Positions 1 to 5,353 of a stretch of 5,389 nucleotides of DNA are shown piece by piece. Under the pieces are notes generated by a model, which was given only the letters and a program-made list of their open reading frames with translations, was not told the origin of the DNA and made no database searches. This DNA is from Anaerolineales bacterium (GTDB lineage: Bacteria > Chloroflexota > Anaerolineae > Anaerolineales > E44-bin32): the NCBI GenBank assembly GCA_030608865.1, contig JAUWDI010000087.1, forward strand, positions 1 to 5,389. The letters are read 5' to 3'. How positions within the stretch are numbered: position 1 is the first letter of the stretch; each line of letters begins with the position of its first letter. The position numbers were made by a program, and so were the translations under genes.

Positions 1-317
1 TTCGACACAGTCGCACCTTCACGGTAACAGCACAGCACCGGTTTTTCGCGCTCGAGCGCTACGGCAAGCTCATACCCTACCCCGTGCGATGGTGTGCTCA
101 CCTCCGCAATCAGCGCATCACAGCCCTCTATCCAGGCCATATCCCGCTCATAGACTTCTCGGGCGTCTACAACCCGCTCCAAATCCATCACCTCCGGATG
201 AGCGAGGTGCGCAGTGGGCACGACGTGCCCAATCGCCAATAGATGATCCACAATCGTCATGTAGACCGATTCGTCCTGCCTCCCTCCAGTGAGAGAGCAT
301 GAGAAATAGATATTCAT
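1..317 (-). CDS. 2'-deoxynucleoside 5'-phosphate N-hydrolase (DNPH1/Rcl family), C-terminus cut by window edge
   Basis: This frame is absent from long-ORF views because it runs off the left edge; reading the minus strand from ATG at 315-317 gives 105 residues without a stop. The start MNIYFSCSLTGGRQD matches the N-terminal nucleotide-phosphate loop of Rcl/DNPH1 and nucleoside 2-deoxyribosyltransferase folds. Later come YERDMAWIEGCDALIAEVS (56-74) and PSHGVGYELA (76-85). By alignment from memory with mammalian Rcl, D59, S77 and E83 fit its catalytic or binding Asp69, Ser87 and the nucleophile Glu93, with identical spacing, and S105 may fit Ser117. Family members cleave the N-glycosidic bond of deoxynucleoside 5'-monophosphates in the cytoplasm. 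The start is fixed by the family N-terminus; the best Shine-Dalgarno (GGAGG, 331-335) is 13 nt away, rather far. The next Met (residue 20) would remove the phosphate loop. It diverges from the GAF gene. A sibling deoxyribosyltransferase activity cannot be fully excluded. Confidence 0.85.
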   Translation of the reverse strand, partial: MNIYFSCSLTGGRQDESVYMTIVDHLLAIGHVVPTAHLAHPEVMDLERVVDAREVYERDMAWIEGCDALIAEVSTPSHGVGYELAVALEREKPVLCCYREGATVS

Positions 318-406
318 CGCCCGGTTATTCCCTCCACGTTGATTCCTCAATAAGAGTGAGAGCCGCCCTCGCTCCACATCATCGCCCATTCGCCGGCGGC
401 AGGCGA

Positions 407-432
407 TTGAGCTGTCTGTCTCAAGCCAGACA
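407..432. repeat. two overlapping, mutually exclusive short hairpins
   Basis: On the plus strand TTGAG (407-411) is complementary to CTCAA (420-424), and TGTCTG (413-418) is complementary to CAGACA (427-432). Each arm of one hairpin sits in the loop of the other, so both cannot form together. If the leftward gene is transcribed from near 459 this lies in its 5' leader. A pyrimidine-rich run follows on the plus strand, but no gene upstream on that strand needs a terminator. The stems are short and could be chance. Confidence 0.3.
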
Positions 433-460
433 CTTCTTTTTCTCTCTGACGAGGACGCGA

Positions 461-480
461 CGGGCATCATACCATGCCCG
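461..480 (-). promoter_or_regulatory. perfect inverted repeat around a possible extended -10 of the DNPH1-like gene
   Basis: CGGGCAT (461-467) and ATGCCCG (474-480) form a perfect 7-bp inverted repeat with a 6-nt centre. Read on the minus strand, the centre gives TGGTATGAT (466-474), an extended -10 (TGn plus five of six matches to TATAAT). No -35 is seen at the usual distance. Transcription would start near 459, about 140 nt before the leftward ATG. A palindrome sitting on a -10 could be an operator; this is inference. Neither strand has a U-tract after it, so it is not a typical terminator. Confidence 0.35.
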
Positions 481-581
481 ATGTTCGCGCCGCCGCTCAT
501 TTATCCATCGTGAAGACAACCATCAAAGGTATTATTTCGCACATATCTGTTATCAATGACCTTTTCCGGGCTTTCTACTTG

Positions 582-590
582 TGCTAATAT
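582..590 (+). promoter_or_regulatory. possible extended -10 of the GAF-protein gene
   Basis: TGCTAATAT has the TGn extension and a -10-like TAATAT (585-590), 22 nt before the ATG at 613. No convincing -35 is found at 16-18 nt; the nearest candidate, ATGACC (556-561), is too far. Weak by itself; the position just ahead of a Shine-Dalgarno and start codon is the main support. Confidence 0.3.
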
Positions 591-612
591 CAACCTACCA
601 AAAGGACATATT

Positions 613-1227
613 ATGGTAGATACCCGCGACCCCCTACGCTTTCTTCAAACAGAGGTCTCCCGACTAAATCAGGAGAATCAAGAGCTACGAGATGAGCTGA
701 CTATCCTGCGCTCCTCCGTGCGCGGCTTAAGCGCCATCCAGGATCTGATCCAGCGCATGGGACCTCAAACCAACCTGATCCATGTTCTTGATGATCTATT
801 AGGATCCGCTTTGGCAGTCTTGGGGACACGCGATGGCTCGCTTCTCTTGCGAGACGATGATACTGAGGAACTGGTATTCGTTGTTGTCCGCGGCGAAGCA
901 CGTGATCGTCTTCAGGGCTACAAGCTGCCGCCCGGGAAGGGCATCGCCGGATGGGTGGCGGATAATCGTGAGCCCGCGATTGTCCTCGATGTGCGCAAAG
1001 ACCCTCGTTTTTTCACCAAGGTTGATGAAACTATGGGTTTTCACACGCAAGCCCTGGTTTGTGTGCCTCTCCTTGAAGGCGAGCGTGTTCTCGGCGTGAT
1101 TGAAGCGATCAACAAACTCGGTGACCGAGATTTTTCAACCGAAGACCACCATTTACTGATGGTCGTGGCACAACTTGCTTCTATGGCGATCCAACGCGCC
1201 GAAGCCTTATCCGACGTAAAAGACTAA
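613..1227 (+). CDS. stand-alone GAF-domain protein with N-terminal leucine-zipper coiled coil
   Basis: A 204-residue cytoplasmic protein with no signal peptide or membrane segment. Residues 8-39 form a regular coiled coil: L8, V15, N22, L29, V36 and L11, L18, L25, L32, L39 repeat every seven residues. A GAF domain follows (about 45-197), recognised by LPPGKGIAGWVADNREP (105-121), the DVRKDPRF segment (126-133), VCVPLLEGERVLGVIEAINK (149-168) and the closing helix FSTEDHHLLMVVAQLASMAI (174-193). GAF domains are small-molecule or regulatory sensor modules; the ligand cannot be read here. There is no kinase, cyclase, phosphodiesterase or DNA-binding output domain, so it may act through a partner. 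The start at 613 is preferred over the in-frame ATG at 556 because AAAAGGA lies just upstream (600-606), and the 19 extra residues do not look like domain sequence. Its TAA overlaps the pheT stop by four bases, tail to tail. Confidence 0.85.
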   Translation: MVDTRDPLRFLQTEVSRLNQENQELRDELTILRSSVRGLSAIQDLIQRMGPQTNLIHVLDDLLGSALAVLGTRDGSLLLRDDDTEELVFVVVRGEARDRLQGYKLPPGKGIAGWVADNREPAIVLDVRKDPRFFTKVDETMGFHTQALVCVPLLEGERVLGVIEAINKLGDRDFSTEDHHLLMVVAQLASMAIQRAEALSDVKD

Positions 1228-3782
1228 GCTCGCAGGTGAGCGCCGAGCTCTTTCTTTAACGCCTTAACGATCTTCTTCCGCAGCCCCGCCACTTCTTCAT
1301 CTGTCAACGTCCGATCCAGAGCCTGATACGTCAGGGCATAGGCCAGACTCTTCTTCTCCACCTCGATTTGTTCTCCCCGGTAGAGATCGAAAAGACGGAT
1401 ATCCTCGAGTAGATCCCCTCCTGATTTCCGGATGACAGCAAGGACTTGTTCGGCTGGGACTGCCTCATCGACGACGATCGCCAGATCTTCAAATACGGGC
1501 GGGTACGTCTTGACCAATTCCACGTCCATCGATTCAGGGATCGCGCGGATTACCGTTTCCACATCCAATTCTGCAGCTAGAAGCGGGAATGCCTGAAAAT
1601 CGTAGCGTTCCTTCACCAGAGGGTGAAGCTCTCCCATAACACCCACTTGCTTTCCATCGATCAATATCCGCGCGCATTTTCCGGGATGAAACGACGGGTG
1701 TTCACCCGGGGCATACTCGACAGCTCCGACTTTAAGCCCGGCGAACAACGCCTCGAGAATTCCCTTTAAATCGAAAAAGTCGAATTCCTTTGATGATGGT
1801 TCCCGCCAGGAAGGCAGTGAGCGCGGTCCGGTTAGCGCTATGGCAAGTTTGAGCGGTTCAATAGGGAGTTCGCCATCTTCGGCAGACAAATAAACCGGTC
1901 CAATTTCGAACACGGCGATGCGCTCCTGGAAACGGGCATTGCTTTCCACGATTTCCAGCACGCTTGCTAATAGGCTGTGGCGCATGACCACCCGGTCGAC
2001 GCTGATAGGGTTCTCCAGTTGGATGTACGGTCTATCGTCGGGTTTTCCCCCGGCCGGCAAAATTCTAGTTTCATGGTCTGGGGTTGTCAGGCGATAGGTT
2101 ACGATTTCCTGTAAATCAAGACCAGCGAGCAGGTTTCGGATTTGCTCCTCACGCTCTAAGGCTTTGTTGCTGTACTGAGGTGGGAGCTCATCAGAGATCA
2201 TTGTCTCCGGCAGAAGATCGTAGCCATAGATCCGTGATACCTCCTCCATCAAATCTGCCACGCCAACGATGCCCTCACCGATATCCATGCGATGATCTGG
2301 CGTTGTCACCTGCAGTTTTTCTCCCTTGCTTTCGATCTCAAAACCGAGCCGACCAAGTATTTCCTCGATAGCATCTACCTCAAGTCGGATTCCGAGAGAG
2401 CGCTCCACGTCAGCTGGGGAAATCTCCACAATCGACGGCTCTGGTGGCAATGGATATTCGTCAACAAGCCCCTGGGCGATTTCGCCACCGGCAAATTGTT
2501 GAATCCAGGACAAGCCGCGCTTGACCCCCCGTTCTGCCATCGCCGGAGGAACTCCGCGCTCGAACCGGTAGGAGGCCTCGGATTGCAGATTCTGTGACCC
2601 TGCCGTTCGGCGGATATTGATGTAATTCCAGGCAGCCCCCTCGAGCAAGACCCGGGTGGTCTTCTCGCTTACCTCCGACTCGGCGCCTCCCATCACGCCG
2701 GCGATTGAAAGCGCCCCGGCGGTATCGGTAACTAAGACCGTGAAATCGTCCAGTGACCGTTCGACGCCGTCGAGGGTGGTTATTAGCTCCTTCGATTCTG
2801 GATTCCGAGTGATAATCTCTGGAGCTTTTCCTCCGGCGCGCTCGACGAGGACATCGAAGTCAAACGCGTGCAGAGGCTCGCCAATTTCTAGCATGGCGTA
2901 GTTCGTGGCATCAACGATATTGTTGATCGGCCTCATCCCTGCCAATTGCAGACGGAGCTGTACCCAATACGGGCTGGGGCCAACATCCACCCCCTCGACA
3001 AGCCCCAGGACGAAGCGCGGGTTCAATTCGGGGTTGCGGATATCGATGCTCACCCGCCCCTCGATCGCAGGACCCTTCCCGTCGACTTCGTAGGAGGGCA
3101 CCTTCAGAGCCGCCCCCGTCAGCGTAGCCACCTCCCGGGCCACCCCGAGGATATTGGCATTACGGGCTACATTAGGCGTGAGCGTAATATCCAGGACCGC
3201 GTCGCCCATGTACTCCACGAGCGGCTTCCCGGTCGGCGCATCCTCGTCGAGGACGATAATGCCCTCGTGTTCCTCGGAGATGCCGAGTTCTTTCTCCGAA
3301 CATGCCATCGAATACGACTCAACCCCGCGGATCTTCGCCCGCTTGAGCGTGAAAGTTTCCCAACCAGAGATATGACCATCGAAAAGTGTGGCTCCTTCGC
3401 GTGCGTAGGCTACCTTCAGAGGGTTCTTCAGGGTTCCCTGCCCTTTGTAGGGGAAAAGGTTGGGGGCGCCGGTGAGCACAATGTGTTCCTGTTCACCATC
3501 ATCTAAACGGCACAGCACCAGGCGATCGGCGTCTGGATGAGGCATGACTTCTAACACCGCACCGACGACGAATTTCTCTGGATCCCATGCCAATCCAGTA
3601 ACATTCGTTCCGATGCTCCGTTTGCGATCGGTATGGCCCTCTACTTTTCCCTCTGGAAGTGGAAGGCCGACAAAGCGAATCTCCTCCACCTCCAGCCCTG
3701 CCAGAGTTAGCCTGTGGGCCAACTCGGGAATTGAAAGTTCAATGTCGACAAACTCACGCAGCCAAGTTATGGGAACCTTCAT
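1224..3782 (-). CDS. pheT: phenylalanyl-tRNA synthetase beta subunit
   Basis: Beta subunit of the bacterial alpha2-beta2 PheRS, which charges tRNA-Phe in the cytoplasm. It has the full bacterial domain order in 852 residues: N-terminal module (MKVPITWLREFVDIEL), EMAP-type tRNA-binding OB domain (about 71-190, with PHPDADRL at 81-88), B3/4 editing domain (about 245-425, with NNIVDATNYAMLEIGEPLHAFD at 287-308, SIAGVMGG at 359-366 and SYRFERG at 404-410), B5 domain (about 450-525, with DLMEEVSRIYGYD at 510-522), a class II-like non-catalytic core (about 540-745) and a C-terminal FDX-ACB anticodon-binding domain (about 758-851). It is longer than the roughly 800 residues usual for the family, partly because of extra sequence near residues 40-70. 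The start is set by the family N-terminus and a strong Shine-Dalgarno. It follows pheS by 40 nt and is surely co-transcribed with it under the T-box. The stop is TAG, overlapping the convergent GAF gene. Confidence 0.98.
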   Translation of the reverse strand: MKVPITWLREFVDIELSIPELAHRLTLAGLEVEEIRFVGLPLPEGKVEGHTDRKRSIGTNVTGLAWDPEKFVVGAVLEVMPHPDADRLVLCRLDDGEQEHIVLTGAPNLFPYKGQGTLKNPLKVAYAREGATLFDGHISGWETFTLKRAKIRGVESYSMACSEKELGISEEHEGIIVLDEDAPTGKPLVEYMGDAVLDITLTPNVARNANILGVAREVATLTGAALKVPSYEVDGKGPAIEGRVSIDIRNPELNPRFVLGLVEGVDVGPSPYWVQLRLQLAGMRPINNIVDATNYAMLEIGEPLHAFDFDVLVERAGGKAPEIITRNPESKELITTLDGVERSLDDFTVLVTDTAGALSIAGVMGGAESEVSEKTTRVLLEGAAWNYINIRRTAGSQNLQSEASYRFERGVPPAMAERGVKRGLSWIQQFAGGEIAQGLVDEYPLPPEPSIVEISPADVERSLGIRLEVDAIEEILGRLGFEIESKGEKLQVTTPDHRMDIGEGIVGVADLMEEVSRIYGYDLLPETMISDELPPQYSNKALEREEQIRNLLAGLDLQEIVTYRLTTPDHETRILPAGGKPDDRPYIQLENPISVDRVVMRHSLLASVLEIVESNARFQERIAVFEIGPVYLSAEDGELPIEPLKLAIALTGPRSLPSWREPSSKEFDFFDLKGILEALFAGLKVGAVEYAPGEHPSFHPGKCARILIDGKQVGVMGELHPLVKERYDFQAFPLLAAELDVETVIRAIPESMDVELVKTYPPVFEDLAIVVDEAVPAEQVLAVIRKSGGDLLEDIRLFDLYRGEQIEVEKKSLAYALTYQALDRTLTDEEVAGLRKKIVKALKKELGAHLRA

Positions 3783-3786
3783 GAAA

Positions 3787-3794
3787 CCTCCCTT
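3787..3794 (-). promoter_or_regulatory. strong Shine-Dalgarno of pheT
   Basis: AAGGGAGG on the minus strand ends 4 nt before the pheT ATG, in the 40-nt pheS-pheT gap. It supports independent, efficient initiation on pheT, consistent with matched synthesis of the two subunits. I see no terminator or promoter in this gap. Confidence 0.75.
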
Positions 3795-3822
3795 ATCATC
3801 TAATTTAAAGCCCGATGGGGGC

Positions 3823-4848
3823 TCAGAATTGCTTCAGGAATCTCAGATCATTCGCCCAGAAATTGCGGATGTCGTCTATGCGGTGAATATTCATGGCGAT
3901 CCGTTCCGTTCCCATGCCGAAAGCAAAACCGGATACCATCTCGGGATCGTAGCCCCCGTTCGCCAGCACGGTTGGGTGGACCATGCCGCAGCCCAGAATT
4001 TCCAACCACCCGGTCTTCTTGCACACCCCACATCCCTCACCGTCGCAGACGAAACATTCGATATCCATCTCGGCTGAGGGCTCTGTGAAGGGGAAGTGGC
4101 CCGCTCGAAAGCGCGTGCGCACCTCGTCTCCATAAAGACGGCGAGCAAAGGCGACGAGCGTTCCTTTCAGGTCGGTGAAGGTGATGTTCTTTCCGATTGC
4201 CAACCCTTCGACTTGATTGAATTGAATCTCCGACCGGGCCGAGATCTGTTCGTAGCGATAGCACATCCCGGGCAGGATTACGCGTATCGGCTCCGGGGCA
4301 CGCTCACGCATCACGAGTATCTGCCCTGGAGAAGTGTGCGTTCGTAAGAGCACGCCCTCTCCTTTGGTGTAGAAGGTGTCCCAGAGGTCCCGTGCAGGGT
4401 GAAAAGGGGGAATGTTCAAGAGGCTGAAGTTATACTCATCCGTCTCCACCTCACGTGAACGGTAAATTTGGAAGCCCATCTCGGCGAAAATCGCATAGAC
4501 ACGGCGAAGCATCTGGTTGGCGGGGTGGATCCTGCCGTGCGACACGCTGCGGCCGGGCAAGGTGACATCCAGTCGTTCTTCCCTCAAGCTTCTTTCTACC
4601 GCAGCTTGCTGCATGGACGTTTCGCGCCCTTCATAGGCGGCTTCTAAGGCCTTCTTGACCTCATTCGCTCGTCGCCCAACAGCAGGACGCTCCTCTTTCG
4701 ACAGCTCCCGCAGACCTTCTGTGATCTTTCCCAGTTCGGCCCCACGCCCTAAGTAGCTAACCTTCCAGGCTTGAAGCGTGGGTTCATCCAACGCCTCCTC
4801 CAGGTCCTTTAGCGCTTTTTGTTCAAGTTCGTCCAGACGTTTCAGCAT
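3823..4848 (-). CDS. pheS: phenylalanyl-tRNA synthetase alpha subunit
   Basis: Catalytic alpha subunit of PheRS: activates phenylalanine with ATP and transfers it to tRNA-Phe. The 341 residues match the usual bacterial length. Residues 1-90 are a charged helical region corresponding to the N-terminal tRNA-binding coiled coil. The class II catalytic core follows: motif 1 region with DEYNFSLLNIPPFHPARD (137-154), THTSPGQ (170-176), motif 2 around PGMCYRYEQISARSEIQFNQ (193-212), FPFTEPSAEMD (252-262), WLEILGCGMVHP (281-292) and motif 3 GFAFGMGTERIAM (307-319) with the typical ending NDLRFLKQF. A309 in FAFG corresponds to the wild-type alanine (E. coli Ala294) of the Phe-binding pocket. An unusual point is a CX2C-X4-CX2C cluster (C265, C268, C273, C276) between the FTEPSAE and WLEILG motifs. 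The ATG at 4846-4848 has AAAGGAG five nt upstream. It is the first gene of the T-box-controlled operon. Confidence 0.98.
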   Translation of the reverse strand: MLKRLDELEQKALKDLEEALDEPTLQAWKVSYLGRGAELGKITEGLRELSKEERPAVGRRANEVKKALEAAYEGRETSMQQAAVERSLREERLDVTLPGRSVSHGRIHPANQMLRRVYAIFAEMGFQIYRSREVETDEYNFSLLNIPPFHPARDLWDTFYTKGEGVLLRTHTSPGQILVMRERAPEPIRVILPGMCYRYEQISARSEIQFNQVEGLAIGKNITFTDLKGTLVAFARRLYGDEVRTRFRAGHFPFTEPSAEMDIECFVCDGEGCGVCKKTGWLEILGCGMVHPTVLANGGYDPEMVSGFAFGMGTERIAMNIHRIDDIRNFWANDLRFLKQF

Positions 4849-4853
4849 GGATA

Positions 4854-4860
4854 CTCCTTT
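4854..4860 (-). promoter_or_regulatory. Shine-Dalgarno of pheS
   Basis: AAAGGAG on the minus strand, 5 nt before the pheS ATG. It fixes the start, and lies 32 nt downstream of the end of the T-box terminator U-tract, so it is not itself part of the terminator or antiterminator helices. Confidence 0.75.
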
Positions 4861-4870
4861 CCACTCACAC

Positions 4871-4889
4871 GCGCCATTTCAGACGGCGC
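4871..4889 (-). repeat. short hairpin between the T-box terminator and the pheS ribosome binding site
   Basis: On the minus strand GCGCC pairs with GGCGC across a 9-nt loop, giving a 5-bp GC-only stem 10 nt upstream of the Shine-Dalgarno. It is not followed by a U-tract, so it is not a second terminator. It may be a structural spacer, or chance. Confidence 0.35.
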
Positions 4890-4892
4890 TTT

Positions 4893-4927
4893 AAACAAAA
4901 TACCCCCGCCCGATCAAGGGACGGGAG
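4893..4927 (-). terminator. intrinsic terminator of the T-box leader
   Basis: On the minus strand CTCCCGTCCC (4918-4927) pairs with GGGCGGGGG (4903-4911) around the loop TTGATC, giving nine pairs with one bulged U, followed by TATTTTGTTT (4893-4902). Its 5' arm consists of the same bases as the 3' arms of the antiterminator (4915-4926), so the two folds exclude each other. It should stop transcription before pheS when tRNA-Phe is charged. Confidence 0.9.
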
Positions 4928-5201
4928 AGCAATCCCGCGGTACCACCCTTGTTGACCCCGAAGGGCCCTCTCAATCCCGACGGCCGCTGCTGTAAATCCA
5001 ACCAACGGCGATCGGGTCCCCGTCATTAACGGTGGGGTTCCGGCCCGAACTACTGGCCTCCTGCGAGGCGTTCCCCCGGGCGGCTCATGAGGGAACTTCA
5101 ACGGAACTCTCTCGGGCCAGGGTTCCAGCCACGCCCCAGCCTCTCTGGCGAGTTCGGTCCGCCTACTTTCCTCAGTCTTAGCCTTTCTGTGTCAATTCTA
5201 C
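4893..5201 (-). promoter_or_regulatory. T-box riboswitch (tRNA-Phe sensing leader) of pheS-pheT
   Basis: A cis-acting leader that binds a tRNA and chooses antitermination when that tRNA is uncharged. The T-box sequence AGGGTGGTACCGCG (4936-4949) is canonical. Its TGGT bulge (4942-4945) should pair with the tRNA acceptor end, and the variable base U fits discriminator A, as in tRNA-Phe. The antiterminator is CAAGGG/CCCTTG (4946-4951 with 4915-4920), the 7-nt bulge TGGTACC, and GCGGGA/TCCCGT (4933-4938 with 4921-4926). Stem I (about 5082-5183) closes with GGCT/AGCC and GAGG/CCTC around a GA-rich kink-turn-like segment. Its specifier loop has AGTA (5164-5167) opposite GAA (5097-5099), followed after one base by TTC (5093-5095), a Phe codon. 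The distal part shows AGAGAG (5141-5146) and a 7-bp stem GCTGGGG/CCCTGGC. A further hairpin (CCGT/ACGG, 5020-5032) lies in the linker. The 5' end is estimated from the promoter. Confidence 0.95.
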
Positions 5202-5207
5202 TTCATA

Positions 5208-5235
5208 ATTATGCTTAATTCACCTTCACTGTCAA
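5208..5235 (-). promoter_or_regulatory. sigma70-type promoter of the T-box/pheS-pheT operon
   Basis: On the minus strand a perfect TTGACA (5230-5235) is followed by a 16-nt spacer and CATAAT (5208-5213), five of six matches to the -10 consensus. Transcription should start near 5201, just ahead of the T-box Stem I, which is where this class of leader needs it. The -10 lies in a perfect 10-bp palindrome, CATAATTATG (5204-5213). Confidence 0.8.
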
Positions 5236-5353
5236 TAGAGTTTCCCTCATCATCCAACATCTCAGGCGTTCTTTGAACCTTCCTCAGGGAACCTTTCTGC
5301 ATCCCCTTTCGTCTCAAGCATGAGGGTCCACTCTTGAACGAATGGAGATAATC
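5236..5353. other. intergenic region upstream of the pheS promoter
   Basis: I recognise no gene here. An open minus-strand frame crosses it to a TAG at 5198-5200, but its last codons coincide with the pheS promoter and the peptide resembles nothing known to me. The plus strand has a heptamer direct repeat GAACCTT at 5275-5281 and 5289-5295. The region probably serves as the divergent spacer between the pheS operon and the gene starting at 5354. Confidence 0.4.

Larger units (their letters stand above)
318..612. other. divergent intergenic region with small palindromes
   Basis: This stretch separates the leftward DNPH1-like gene from the rightward GAF gene. Short open frames cross it, but none has a convincing ribosome binding site or recognisable protein. 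It holds a 7-bp perfect inverted repeat (461-480), overlapping hairpin-forming repeats (407-432) followed on the plus strand by a pyrimidine-rich run (433-447), and weak -10-like boxes facing both ways. It probably carries the promoters of both flanking genes. Confidence 0.6.

Noticed and set aside
89..292. Plus-strand 67-codon frame at the left end
   Set aside because: It is the antisense shadow of the DNPH1-like gene; the minus frame gives clear family motifs.
413..447. Plus-strand terminator (TGTCTG/CAGACA hairpin plus pyrimidine run)
   Set aside because: Only six pairs with two or three GC, the run is interrupted by C residues, and no plus-strand gene lies upstream.
299..559. Plus-strand 86-codon frame in the intergenic region
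   Set aside because: No ribosome binding site, it begins inside the DNPH1-like gene, its Arg/Ser/His-rich peptide looks like noncoding translation, and it covers the palindromes.
556..612. Upstream in-frame ATG as start of the GAF gene
   Set aside because: No Shine-Dalgarno precedes it, it would overlap the likely promoter, and the ATG at 613 has AAAAGGA upstream.
2946..3506. Plus-strand 186-codon frame inside pheT
   Set aside because: Antisense shadow of a highly conserved pheT coding region; no recognisable domain.
4865..5101. Minus-strand 78-codon frame over the leader, possible leader peptide
   Set aside because: The interval is fully explained by T-box structure; the frame's Pro/Arg/Gly-rich peptide has no Phe-rich attenuator stretch.
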